The notes under the pieces: model-generated
What the model was told of the DNA's origin: nothing
Seen by the model: only the letters and a program-made list of their open reading frames with translations
The model's database searches: none
Shown here: one piece after another, positions 54,294 through 61,875 of the stretch
Layout: the number at the start of each line of letters is the position of its first letter
How positions within the stretch are numbered: position 1 is the stretch's first letter
Position numbers and translations under genes: made by a program
Source: Methanobacteriota archaeon
GTDB lineage: Archaea; Thermoplasmatota; Poseidoniia; Poseidoniales; Thalassarchaeaceae
Length of the DNA stretch: 64,000 nucleotides
Assembly (NCBI GenBank): GCA_002727275.1
Contig: PBWO01000019.1
Location: forward strand, 5,765-69,764
Reading direction: 5' to 3'

Positions 54294-55478
54294 ATGTCAG
54301 ATGACGATTGGAGGCAACGCCTATCTAGAATTGAAATACCAATTTCTGTTTCCTCTAATCAATTCGTAAAATCATGTCTTGACAAGTTAATCAAGACTGG
54401 TAGACTTTCCAAAAATGACGGGATCAATTTGATGCTTGAACCATCTCTTGTTAGTGTCACTTCGTTAGCAAACATGGTCAAACTAGCTAGACATTCTGAT
54501 AATGTATTCTACAATCGAAATCTGCATATCAATACTACAAATATCTGTACACTTGCATGTAGATTCTGTGCATTCCGTAAAGGACCTAAACACGATGATG
54601 CTTACGAGATGATGCCGAATGAATACATTGAAAGAATCTCTCCTGTTGCTTCTGAAATTGATGAAGTCCATTCTGTAGGTGGTTTACATCCTGATTGGAA
54701 AGTCGAGCATTATGCTAAGATATACTCTACTATCAAGAATGAATTTCCTCATATACATATCAAGTCATTAACAGCGATAGAGATAATACACATTTCAAAA
54801 AGATCCGGGATTTCTATTGCCAAGACATTAGAGATTCTAAATGAATCAGGACTAGATTCCATACCGGGCGGAGGAGCAGAAATTCTAGTCGATTCTGTGA
54901 GAGATAGGATTTGTCGTGGTAAAGAGTCATCTAATGAGTATCTGGAGGTTCATGCAACAGCGCACAAACTTGGTATCCCTACAAATTGTACAATGCTCTT
55001 TGGTACTGTTGAATCCACCGAAGAACGCATTCAGCATTTGATTCGTTTGCGTAATCAACAAGACACAACCAGTGGTTTCCAATGCTTTGTACCATACCCC
55101 TACTTACCAGATTTTTCTCGCCTTCCAGAAGCGCAATTAGCAACTTCGAGTGAAGTAGTAAGAATGATTGCAGTATCTCGTCTCATGTTGGACAATATTC
55201 CCCATATCAAGGCGTATAGGATGAATTTGGGCGATCATCTCTCTGCAATCTGTCTTAATGCTGGTGCCGATGATATCGACGGAACCGTAGGCCATGAGGA
55301 AATCATGCACGATGCTGGTAGCACGACTAGACTTGATACATCTGAGGCAGAGTTGGTCAGATTGATTATGTCATCGAACTCAACACCGATTAGACGAAAC
55401 TCTACTTATGATCATTTCATCGAGGTTGAATCCGATTTTAATGGACTAAGAATAAATCTTCCAGTAAATAGTTGGTGA
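54294..55478 (+). CDS. mqnE: Aminofutalosine synthase MqnE (radical SAM)
   Basis: MqnE joins 3-[(1-carboxyvinyl)oxy]benzoate and S-adenosylmethionine to give aminofutalosine in the futalosine menaquinone route. The radical SAM cluster motif is 'CTLACRFCAF' (CxxxCxxC). MqnE-specific blocks follow: 'VGGLHPDWKVEHY', 'SIPGGGAEI', 'HKLGIPTNCTMLFG', 'GFQCFVPYPY', 'DNIPHIKAYRMNLG' and 'GADDIDGTVGHE'. The ATG at 54294, with GGGGGAG a few bases before it, is chosen; the frame is open to 54201, and ATG 54276 is also possible. Related CofH and MqnC were considered but fit less well. mqnA follows after 4 bases. Confidence 0.9.
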   Translation: MSDDDWRQRLSRIEIPISVSSNQFVKSCLDKLIKTGRLSKNDGINLMLEPSLVSVTSLANMVKLARHSDNVFYNRNLHINTTNICTLACRFCAFRKGPKHDDAYEMMPNEYIERISPVASEIDEVHSVGGLHPDWKVEHYAKIYSTIKNEFPHIHIKSLTAIEIIHISKRSGISIAKTLEILNESGLDSIPGGGAEILVDSVRDRICRGKESSNEYLEVHATAHKLGIPTNCTMLFGTVESTEERIQHLIRLRNQQDTTSGFQCFVPYPYLPDFSRLPEAQLATSSEVVRMIAVSRLMLDNIPHIKAYRMNLGDHLSAICLNAGADDIDGTVGHEEIMHDAGSTTRLDTSEAELVRLIMSSNSTPIRRNSTYDHFIEVESDFNGLRINLPVNSW

Positions 55479-55482
55479 AATT

Positions 55483-56280
55483 ATGAGTTGGACAGATGTT
55501 CTTGGACGGGTTTCTTTCAGTAACTGCGATCCAGTTTTCTATGGCATTTCTGAACGCTGGAAAGTTTTCTCTGCCCCACCTTCTTGGCTATGTGGTCACG
55601 TACTTAGGAGAGACTGTATTGCAGCTCCAATTCCAACTGCAGATTATGCCAAAAACAAAGACGAACTAATGTTACTTCCGGATCTAGCAATAGTGAGTAG
55701 AGAGAGTACAGGTTCCGTACTAATCTTTGGAAATAGACCATTAGAAAATATGCGCGATATCGCAGTTCCTACAGATTCTTCTTCATCAAGACAATTACTA
55801 GATTGGATTCTAAATGAAAAGGGCCTAGACCCCAGGAGGGTAGAGATGGCACCCGATTTAGGGCAGATGCTCGAAGAGTGTGATGGCGCCTTAATCATAG
55901 GTGATAGGGCCTTAATCGAGTCCAAATCAAATCCCAAACTAATCGTAATGGATTTGGGTGCAGAATGGACAAAAATTACAGGATTACCAATGGTTTTTGG
56001 CGTATTTGCCGCTAGAAAAGATACTGATATGATATCTTTGTCTGAGGCCCATTCAGACATGATTGAGCAACTAGACAAATTCTACAATGATCTATCATGG
56101 AGAGCCGAGGTGATTAAGCAAGCATCAGCATCTACTGGACTAACTGAGACCAGATTAGACAACTATTACTCAACAGAGGTTTGGAACCTATTAGATCCAG
56201 AAGCAGTAAAGGGTCTTGATTTGTACCTTGATCTGGTTTGCGGTGTTAGTGAAGGAGCGATTTGGGCTAAATTTGACTAG
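55483..56280 (+). CDS. mqnA: Chorismate dehydratase MqnA
   Basis: MqnA dehydrates chorismate to 3-[(1-carboxyvinyl)oxy]benzoate, the substrate of MqnE next door. The 265 residues carry family blocks 'LGRVSFSNCDPVFYG', 'PTADYAKNKDELMLLPDLAI', 'VLIFGNRPLENM', 'ALIIGDRAL', 'DLGAEWTKITGLPMVFGVFAAR' and a periplasmic-binding-protein-like fold. It begins 4 bases after mqnE and ends in a 4-base convergent overlap with the HEAT-repeat gene. Confidence 0.9.
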   Translation: MSWTDVLGRVSFSNCDPVFYGISERWKVFSAPPSWLCGHVLRRDCIAAPIPTADYAKNKDELMLLPDLAIVSRESTGSVLIFGNRPLENMRDIAVPTDSSSSRQLLDWILNEKGLDPRRVEMAPDLGQMLEECDGALIIGDRALIESKSNPKLIVMDLGAEWTKITGLPMVFGVFAARKDTDMISLSEAHSDMIEQLDKFYNDLSWRAEVIKQASASTGLTETRLDNYYSTEVWNLLDPEAVKGLDLYLDLVCGVSEGAIWAKFD

Positions 56281-56753
56281 TTATCATAATTCAGTCTCTT
56301 ACTCTCAACCCATTCGAGCAAATCAATTGCTACCTCACAAGACTCAGAAATTACTGGCTCAGGATCATCTCTATACTGCATCAACGTGTCGATAGCAGTT
56401 CTATCACCTATTGCCCCTAAAGCTTCGGCAGCCTCATGTCTAACCATAAGGTCCTCATGATCGTCGCTCAAGCGCTCAATAAGACAAGGAACAGCATACG
56501 AGTCTTGCATCTGCCCCATCACATACGCTATTTCGTGCTTTAGAAGAGCAGATTGAGATGAAAATGCTGCGGCCAATGCATCAAGAGCTTCAGGTCCCCC
56601 TTGATTCCTAAGTGCAAATAATGCCCTCATTCTCAAGAACATTTTCTCATTTTCATTACAAATTGTACTTCTCAATTCTGCGATTTTTCCACTATCTGAT
56701 GCTGGCGCTGGATCAACAGAACCAAATTCACTAACTTCGGGCTTATCTGACAT
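56277..56753 (-). CDS. HEAT-repeat protein closely resembling one half of eukaryotic deoxyhypusine hydroxylase
   Basis: This 158-residue protein consists of an N-terminal linker and about four HEAT repeats. Two repeats carry His-Glu pairs, H73-E74 in 'LLKHEIAYVMGQMQ' and H106-E107 in 'MVRHEAAEALGAIGD', 33 residues apart. Eukaryotic DOHH, a di-iron enzyme of about 300 residues, has four such HE pairs in two similar halves with the same spacing. Further likeness includes 'RMRALFALRNQGGPEA', 'SESCEVAIDLLEW' and an N-terminal 'SVDPAP', which in DOHH is the linker before its second half. So it matches the C-terminal half, including the linker. A homodimer could rebuild four HE pairs. The ATG abuts the mqnD stop. 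aIF5A, the would-be target, is at 5987-6373. Function is inferred. Confidence 0.85.
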   Translation of the reverse strand: MSDKPEVSEFGSVDPAPASDSGKIAELRSTICNENEKMFLRMRALFALRNQGGPEALDALAAAFSSQSALLKHEIAYVMGQMQDSYAVPCLIERLSDDHEDLMVRHEAAEALGAIGDRTAIDTLMQYRDDPEPVISESCEVAIDLLEWVESKRLNYDN

Positions 56754-57596
56754 TCATTCACCTATGAATTCCATGCTCTGAATATCGAATCTTTCATCGA
56801 CGAGGCCAATCTTCTGCCCTTCCGCCAGAAACCTCCTAACAGCTTCTCTACCATCTGGGCCATAATCAATTGTCCTAGGATTGACGTACATTCCTACGAA
56901 TCTTCGATTGGTATCATCGTCAATGCCTCGACCCCATTGCTTAGCAAATTCAAGTGCTGAATCTGGATTCTCCAGTGCATATTCGATACTATGACGAATA
57001 TCTTCAGCTATCGAACTGCACAATTCAGACCCCAGATCTTTACGTATGATATTGCCGCCAAGTGGCAAGGGCAGTCCATCAGTTCTATCTTGCCACCATT
57101 GTCCGAAGTCAAGGATGTGATACATTCCTTCGTCCCTCCAAGTTAGTTGGCCCTCGTGAATAATTACTCCGAAATCATAGTCACCACGCTGTAGTGATGG
57201 AATGATATCATCAAATGGTACAATTGCAGTCTGCACATCGCCCAACGCTAGTCGGAGCGCTAGATAAGCACTAGTCCCAAGACCCGGAATCGCAATGACT
57301 GATTCCTTCGCCTCGCCGATGTTGGATTCACTATTAGAAATTAGAATTGGTCCATATCCCTCACCCATGGATGCGCCGCAATTAGTCAATGAATAATGAT
57401 GTGAAATTTTTGGGAATGAATGAATGCTTACGGCAGATACTTCAAACTCTCCTTGAGCCGATTTTTGGTTTAGAGATTCGATGTCCAATAGTCGATGTTC
57501 ATACACTCTATCTGCGGTGTCGATTAGGCCGTTTGTCATTGCATGGAACATGAAAGCATCATCAGGGTCCGGGGAGTGTCCTATGCGTATGAGCAT
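56754..57596 (-). CDS. mqnD: 1,4-dihydroxy-6-naphthoate synthase MqnD
   Basis: MqnD converts cyclic dehypoxanthine futalosine to 1,4-dihydroxy-6-naphthoate. The 280 residues begin 'IRIGHSPDPDDAFMFHAMTNG' and continue with 'EVSAVSIHSFPKI', 'YGPILIS', 'IPGLGTSAYLALRLAL', 'DFGVIIHEGQLTW' and 'LPLPLGGNIIRKDLG', all MqnD features. It is operonic with the DOHH-like gene (no gap). mqnA and mqnE lie close by on the other strand. MqnB and MqnC are not in the window. Confidence 0.92.
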   Translation of the reverse strand: MLIRIGHSPDPDDAFMFHAMTNGLIDTADRVYEHRLLDIESLNQKSAQGEFEVSAVSIHSFPKISHHYSLTNCGASMGEGYGPILISNSESNIGEAKESVIAIPGLGTSAYLALRLALGDVQTAIVPFDDIIPSLQRGDYDFGVIIHEGQLTWRDEGMYHILDFGQWWQDRTDGLPLPLGGNIIRKDLGSELCSSIAEDIRHSIEYALENPDSALEFAKQWGRGIDDDTNRRFVGMYVNPRTIDYGPDGREAVRRFLAEGQKIGLVDERFDIQSMEFIGE

Positions 57597-57692
57597 GCTA
57601 TATTACGGTCGTGCGATTGCTAGTACTAAACGACTACTAATTACATACTTCGTGAAAGTAAGAGTCAATAGCCATGCTTCTGTCGAAAGTAC

Positions 57693-57887
57693 ATGCCAGA
57701 CCCTTCCAAGTTGTCGACGGCTACAGGACAATTAGGTCCTGTTTGCTCCCATACTGGAAAGGCGATGACTTTTGCAGAAGCTATAGTATTGGATGACAAA
57801 TACGTCTGTTGGGAGGCATACATCGAACTCACAGGGGCTGAGCCTTCTACTGAAGGTAGAGAGATTGTCAATCTGAATTTGGATTAG
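57693..57887 (+). CDS. Small unknown protein upstream of primase
   Basis: A 64-residue protein from ATG 57693. 'GPVCSHTGKAMTFAEAIVLDD' and 'YVCWEAYIELTG' contain two cysteines and a histidine that might bind metal, though a full zinc site is not evident. It ends 10 bases before the primase frame, so coexpression is likely. No family is recognised. The opposing frame on the minus strand is judged a shadow, because its composition is less protein-like. Confidence 0.5.
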   Translation: MPDPSKLSTATGQLGPVCSHTGKAMTFAEAIVLDDKYVCWEAYIELTGAEPSTEGREIVNLNLD

Positions 57888-57897
57888 CCAAGTTCAT

Positions 57898-59133
57898 TTG
57901 CCTAGACTTCTGAATCACATCATGGCAGAGGGCTGGAGTCGTTTCGCTGTCAGGTTTTCAGACTATTACAACTCAATATCTACCGATTCCATTTGGATGC
58001 CTCCTAGGTTTAGATCTAGAGAATGGATGTTCATACCTTGGGGGAATCTGCCACCGGCTCGTCATGTTGGATTTGGTACTAAACCAGAATTACATAATTA
58101 CCTGAAGATGAATTCGCCTCATTCATGTTTCCACAGTACTGCATACTATACAGACCCATTCCAAACAAAAATGGTCGATAAAGGCTGGAAGGGTGCTGAC
58201 TTGATTTTTGATTTGGATGGAGACCACCTTCCTGGAGTTTCCGATCGCGATTTCCCAAGTATGTTGGAATTAATTCAAGAACAAGCATGGACACTTTGGT
58301 CGGATTTCTTATCTCCTGAGTTTGGTTTCGAAGAGAAGTATTTGCAGGTTTCATTTTCTGGGCACCGAGGATTCCATATCCACATTCGTGATCCCAAATA
58401 TTTGCATCTTGACTCAAATGCACGCCGGCAACTAGTGAATCATATCCGCGGAGAAGGAGTTAATGTTCAGGCACTGATGAGTAATGACAGTGGAAGGTGG
58501 AAAGACCGTCTTTCTTCCGGGCAAAAAACTCTAATTGAAAAAATGAGAAACATTGCCTTGAAAAAAGATGAGAATGATATTATCCTAAATGAACTCGATG
58601 AAATCATGAAACAGAGACTTCGTAGTCCAGATTGTAAGATCCAATCGTTTAGCAAGAAGAACATATTTTCACTTTCTGAGCAATGCTTGAATGATTCAAA
58701 GATTGAAAGATTAACTTCTGATTCATCAAAAACAGTTTTCGGTGAAAAAGGTACAGCCGCATTCTTTGAACTAGTGAAGGGCGACTCAGCAGTAGTTTTG
58801 GGTGAAGCTGGAGAGACTGATGAAAATGTCACAGTTGATGTTAAACGCGTTATTCGTTGGATAGGCAGTCTACATGGGAAATGTGGATTGAGAGTTACTG
58901 AACTACCCCTTAGTAGACTTGACCCTGAAACTTCTGATAGGTTTGATGCACTCAATGAGGCGGTTGTATTCAGTTCTTCAAATTCATTTAATGTTGAAAT
59001 TATTCAGGATGATGTCCGCGCAAGGATATTAGATTGTGAAATCGAAGGTTCTACTGGCGATGTGTTCAACGTACCAGAGAGTATGGGGGGATTCTTAATT
59101 CTGAAAGGCTGGGCTAAGGTAATGCCGAATTAA
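57898..59133 (+). CDS. priS: DNA primase small catalytic subunit PriS
   Basis: PriS makes RNA/DNA primers with PriL. The 411 residues contain the catalytic acid triad segment 'LIFDLDGDHL' (D105, D107, D109) and 'VSFSGHRGFHIHI' near 152-164, the conserved archaeo-eukaryotic primase signature. 'DVKRVIRWIGSLHGKCGLRVT' near 320 is the third conserved block. TTG 57898 opens the frame; ATG 57922 (MAEGWSRF) is an alternative, close to the usual archaeal beginning. The large subunit is not in the window. Confidence 0.94.
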   Translation: MPRLLNHIMAEGWSRFAVRFSDYYNSISTDSIWMPPRFRSREWMFIPWGNLPPARHVGFGTKPELHNYLKMNSPHSCFHSTAYYTDPFQTKMVDKGWKGADLIFDLDGDHLPGVSDRDFPSMLELIQEQAWTLWSDFLSPEFGFEEKYLQVSFSGHRGFHIHIRDPKYLHLDSNARRQLVNHIRGEGVNVQALMSNDSGRWKDRLSSGQKTLIEKMRNIALKKDENDIILNELDEIMKQRLRSPDCKIQSFSKKNIFSLSEQCLNDSKIERLTSDSSKTVFGEKGTAAFFELVKGDSAVVLGEAGETDENVTVDVKRVIRWIGSLHGKCGLRVTELPLSRLDPETSDRFDALNEAVVFSSSNSFNVEIIQDDVRARILDCEIEGSTGDVFNVPESMGGFLILKGWAKVMPN

Positions 59134-59202
59134 CTGGGCTTGATACGACTCTCTTTCAGAGAACTTTCAATAATGGCGACTTGCTAACGCATACGTAGTC
59201 CT

Positions 59203-59931
59203 ATGAGCGATGCTGATGAAATCGATGAGTTACCGCTGCCACCACTGCCCCCTGGTATCTCTCTACCACCACCTCCACCTCCGCCACCATTGGAAGACCC
59301 GATAGAAGAAATTGAAGATACTGAAATTGCTAGCAAACTTATCGAAGATAACGATGAAGATTCGAATAATAGTGACTTCAAATCTCAATGGGAGAGTCGC
59401 AAGGCTAATGATCCAGCTTTAGCTTCAGATTCACGCGATAGTATGTACGGGCATATCGATAGAATAGCTACTGGTGAGGTCGGTACCCTGCTAGATCGTT
59501 TTTCTGATAGATTCGGCTCAGAGCTCGACCGTGAGATCATTGTACTTAGGAAAAAGCAGCAGCAAGAAGTCAGGGCCGTCAAAGCAACTGTCGAGTTGAT
59601 TAGTGCACCGGATACTCCCGAATCTGGAGAGGATGAAGGAGAAATTGATGACCACGGTTCTGATGATTTTGCCGAATTCTTCGATGTAGTCAATAGCCTG
59701 TTAGGAGATATGCCAGATGATTTTGTTCAACGTTTCCTAGCATCTGAATCATTCAAGTTATTCGAAAGTGTTGGTGCTGATCCCGATTCCACTGATGAAA
59801 CTACTCGCAAAGAGTTCTTTGCCATGATAAATGCTGAATTAGGGGATTTACCTCAGGATAAGATAAACGAGTTTGTCGAATCACCAGGGTTTGAGTTATT
59901 CACCAAGATGGGTGAGATTTACGGTGGTTGA
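59203..59931 (+). CDS. Acidic unknown protein with an eight-proline run
   Basis: A 242-residue soluble protein. The first 60 residues are disordered-looking, acidic and proline-rich ('LPPLPPGIS', then eight consecutive prolines at 22-29). The middle has a helix 'LDREIIVLRKKQQQEVRAVKATVELI'. The C-terminal 90 residues hold two similar helical segments ('MPDDFVQRFLASESFKLFESVG' and 'LPQDKINEFVESPGFELFTKMG'), an internal duplication. It lies immediately ahead of a membrane protein gene and is probably coexpressed with it. No family is recognised. Confidence 0.65.
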   Translation: MSDADEIDELPLPPLPPGISLPPPPPPPPLEDPIEEIEDTEIASKLIEDNDEDSNNSDFKSQWESRKANDPALASDSRDSMYGHIDRIATGEVGTLLDRFSDRFGSELDREIIVLRKKQQQEVRAVKATVELISAPDTPESGEDEGEIDDHGSDDFAEFFDVVNSLLGDMPDDFVQRFLASESFKLFESVGADPDSTDETTRKEFFAMINAELGDLPQDKINEFVESPGFELFTKMGEIYGG

Positions 59932-59933
59932 GT

Positions 59934-60710
59934 ATGGGATTACTAGAAAAAGCTGAGAAAATTCAGACAGATACGCCTGATGACGATCCTGCAAAGGCAG
60001 TTCCTGAACCCGTTGCTCAACCCGAACCCGTTGCCCCTGAACCAAAGAAGGAGAAGAAGTCACGTAGACGTGGTAGAAAGAAGAAGGCAAAGAAGGCAAA
60101 GAAGGAACGAGTTCCAAGAGTGATGCCTGATGGCTTTGAGCCAGCCGGTACTGTACGAGCATCGGGGAGATATCTAGTCGATACTACTGCTAATTGGGGG
60201 ATAATGATACTCACAGCAGTAGTAATGAGTCAAGCTGACGCAGATCCTACATTCCCAATTATTGGCGCATTATTAATGGCATTAGGCAACATGTTCTACT
60301 TACCATCTAAGTTTTCAAAATCTACTGGCAATATTATCACCGGTACTCAATTTGTCAATACCAGAGGCGACAATCCAATGTTCCTCTACCATATAGCAAA
60401 GAGTGCCAACATCCCCATAATTCTAGCTGGTCTATTTGGTGCGTTGTTGTTAATCTCTGAAGGTACAGATTGGACTACTGGGACTAAGGTATATGTGGGC
60501 ATTTCATTGACATTGCTATTAATTCCAATAATCGACCGATTCCTGCGAACACGTGGCGAGGAAAAATTGGGCTTCTGGGATAGGCTCTTTGGCGGGGTGT
60601 GGCTAGTAACAGCGGAAAAGACCCAATCCGATTCAGGATTTATTCAGAGATTACAATCTATAGGAGACTATGCTGAACAACGCGGAATGTTAGACGAGAA
60701 AGATAAGTAA
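59934..60710 (+). CDS. Membrane protein with Lys/Arg-rich N-terminus, unknown
   Basis: A 258-residue protein from ATG 59934 (TTG 59928 also possible). The N-terminal 65 residues are Pro/Glu-rich and then strongly basic ('KKEKKSRRRGRKKKAKKAKK'). Three to four hydrophobic helices follow (about 85-105, 112-125, 158-175 and 185-203), then a soluble tail. The basic stretch could contact nucleic acid or lipid. The RDD-like composition is not enough to name it. It starts 2 bases after the acidic unknown gene, suggesting that the two proteins work together. Confidence 0.6.
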   Translation: MGLLEKAEKIQTDTPDDDPAKAVPEPVAQPEPVAPEPKKEKKSRRRGRKKKAKKAKKERVPRVMPDGFEPAGTVRASGRYLVDTTANWGIMILTAVVMSQADADPTFPIIGALLMALGNMFYLPSKFSKSTGNIITGTQFVNTRGDNPMFLYHIAKSANIPIILAGLFGALLLISEGTDWTTGTKVYVGISLTLLLIPIIDRFLRTRGEEKLGFWDRLFGGVWLVTAEKTQSDSGFIQRLQSIGDYAEQRGMLDEKDK

Positions 60711-60712
60711 TT

Positions 60713-61768
60713 CTATTCAGACTCTTCATACCTTTGCTTAGCCAACTCTCGCATGTCTTCGTGATGTACTCCATCATCTATCCCTTCTTGATCAGACTCA
60801 TCAACAATCTCTACACCTAGCAATGTCTCAATCACGTCTTCCATGGTGATTAGTCCGACAGTTCCACCAAAGTCGTCCTTGACCATCAACATCTGAATCT
60901 TATTCTCCAATAGGACATCAAGTGCCTTATCTACAGAATCGTCCTGCTTACATGAGACGATATCTCTGGAAATTTGAGACATATTACTTGAATAATCATC
61001 AACAGCGGCTCTACGAAGAATCTCACTTCTAAGGGCCATCCCCTTGATGTCATCTATACTATCGCCAGTAACAGGCATCCTGCCGTATATCATAATGGGG
61101 ATCCGATCTAGCACGTCTTTGACCGTCTCGTCTGCCTGTACAGTAGTAATCACTACTCTAGGAGTCATTACTTCGTTTACTGAAATCTCCTTCAAACGTA
61201 GTACGTTCTGAATTACCGCTTCTTCATCTTCCTCAATCTGATCAGATTCTTCTGCAATGTCGGCAAGAACTGAAAGCTCAGTCCGAGTAACTGTCTCAGT
61301 CTCGACTGCAGGTAGTAACGATCGAGTAATTTCAATTGGCTTGACTATCACCCACAATAGGATCATCAAATAGTGCATTGCATAGTATGAAGGAATGGTT
61401 AATCTCCTCCAGTAAAGAGCGCCAATGGTCTTAGGTAATATTTCGCTAAGTAATAGAATTGCAATGGTCAGTATTGCCGCAGAACCCGCAATTACATACT
61501 CGCCTTCGAATGCTTTCTCAACTTCAGAACCAACACCCAAAGCTCCAACGGTATGTGCTATAGTGTTGAGAGTTAGTATTGCTGTTAATGGACGCTCGGG
61601 ATCATCTTTCCAATTATACCATACTGAACTAATTTTTTCATGTTTGTCAGATAATGATTTGATGTGCCCGTGTGATGTTGAAAGTAGTACGGCTTCTAGT
61701 ATGCTGCATAGGAAAGACGCTCCCAGCGCAATCAACGCATAGGCAACAATCAACGTATAGTCACTCAA
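60713..61768 (-). CDS. CNNM/HlyC-type membrane protein with CBS pair
   Basis: A 351-residue protein. The N-terminal DUF21/CNNM membrane domain (about 1-150, four hydrophobic segments, with 'SILEAVLLSTSHGHIKSLS' and 'LLLSEILPKTIGALY') is followed by an acidic linker and paired CBS domains from 'VMTPRVVITTV' to 'GLITMEDVIETLLG' (about 195-320). The family includes magnesium and cobalt efflux or transport proteins; ligand-binding CBS pairs usually sense nucleotides. The CorC-like C-terminal domain of the bacterial form is absent. It is convergent with the preceding gene and divergent from metG. Confidence 0.88.
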   Translation of the reverse strand: MSDYTLIVAYALIALGASFLCSILEAVLLSTSHGHIKSLSDKHEKISSVWYNWKDDPERPLTAILTLNTIAHTVGALGVGSEVEKAFEGEYVIAGSAAILTIAILLLSEILPKTIGALYWRRLTIPSYYAMHYLMILLWVIVKPIEITRSLLPAVETETVTRTELSVLADIAEESDQIEEDEEAVIQNVLRLKEISVNEVMTPRVVITTVQADETVKDVLDRIPIMIYGRMPVTGDSIDDIKGMALRSEILRRAAVDDYSSNMSQISRDIVSCKQDDSVDKALDVLLENKIQMLMVKDDFGGTVGLITMEDVIETLLGVEIVDESDQEGIDDGVHHEDMRELAKQRYEESE

Positions 61769-61875
61769 ATTCGGTGCCTCTCAGTTTTCCCATATGTGGA
61801 AGAATGGAATTTGTACATCCCTAACCCTGCGGTGGGCGATTATGACATAAACATGTGGCTTCCCCAATCCGTGTT

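Noticed and set aside
54294..55478. F420 cofactor enzyme CofH or MqnC for the radical SAM gene
   Set aside because: PGGGAEI, GFQCFVPYPY and GADDIDGTVGHE, and the adjoining mqnA, fit MqnE better.
56277..56753. Generic PBS-lyase HEAT protein as sufficient description of the small HEAT gene
   Set aside because: The SVDPAP leader, the exact 33-residue spacing of the two HE pairs and the SESCEVA-type ending match deoxyhypusine hydroxylase more specifically.
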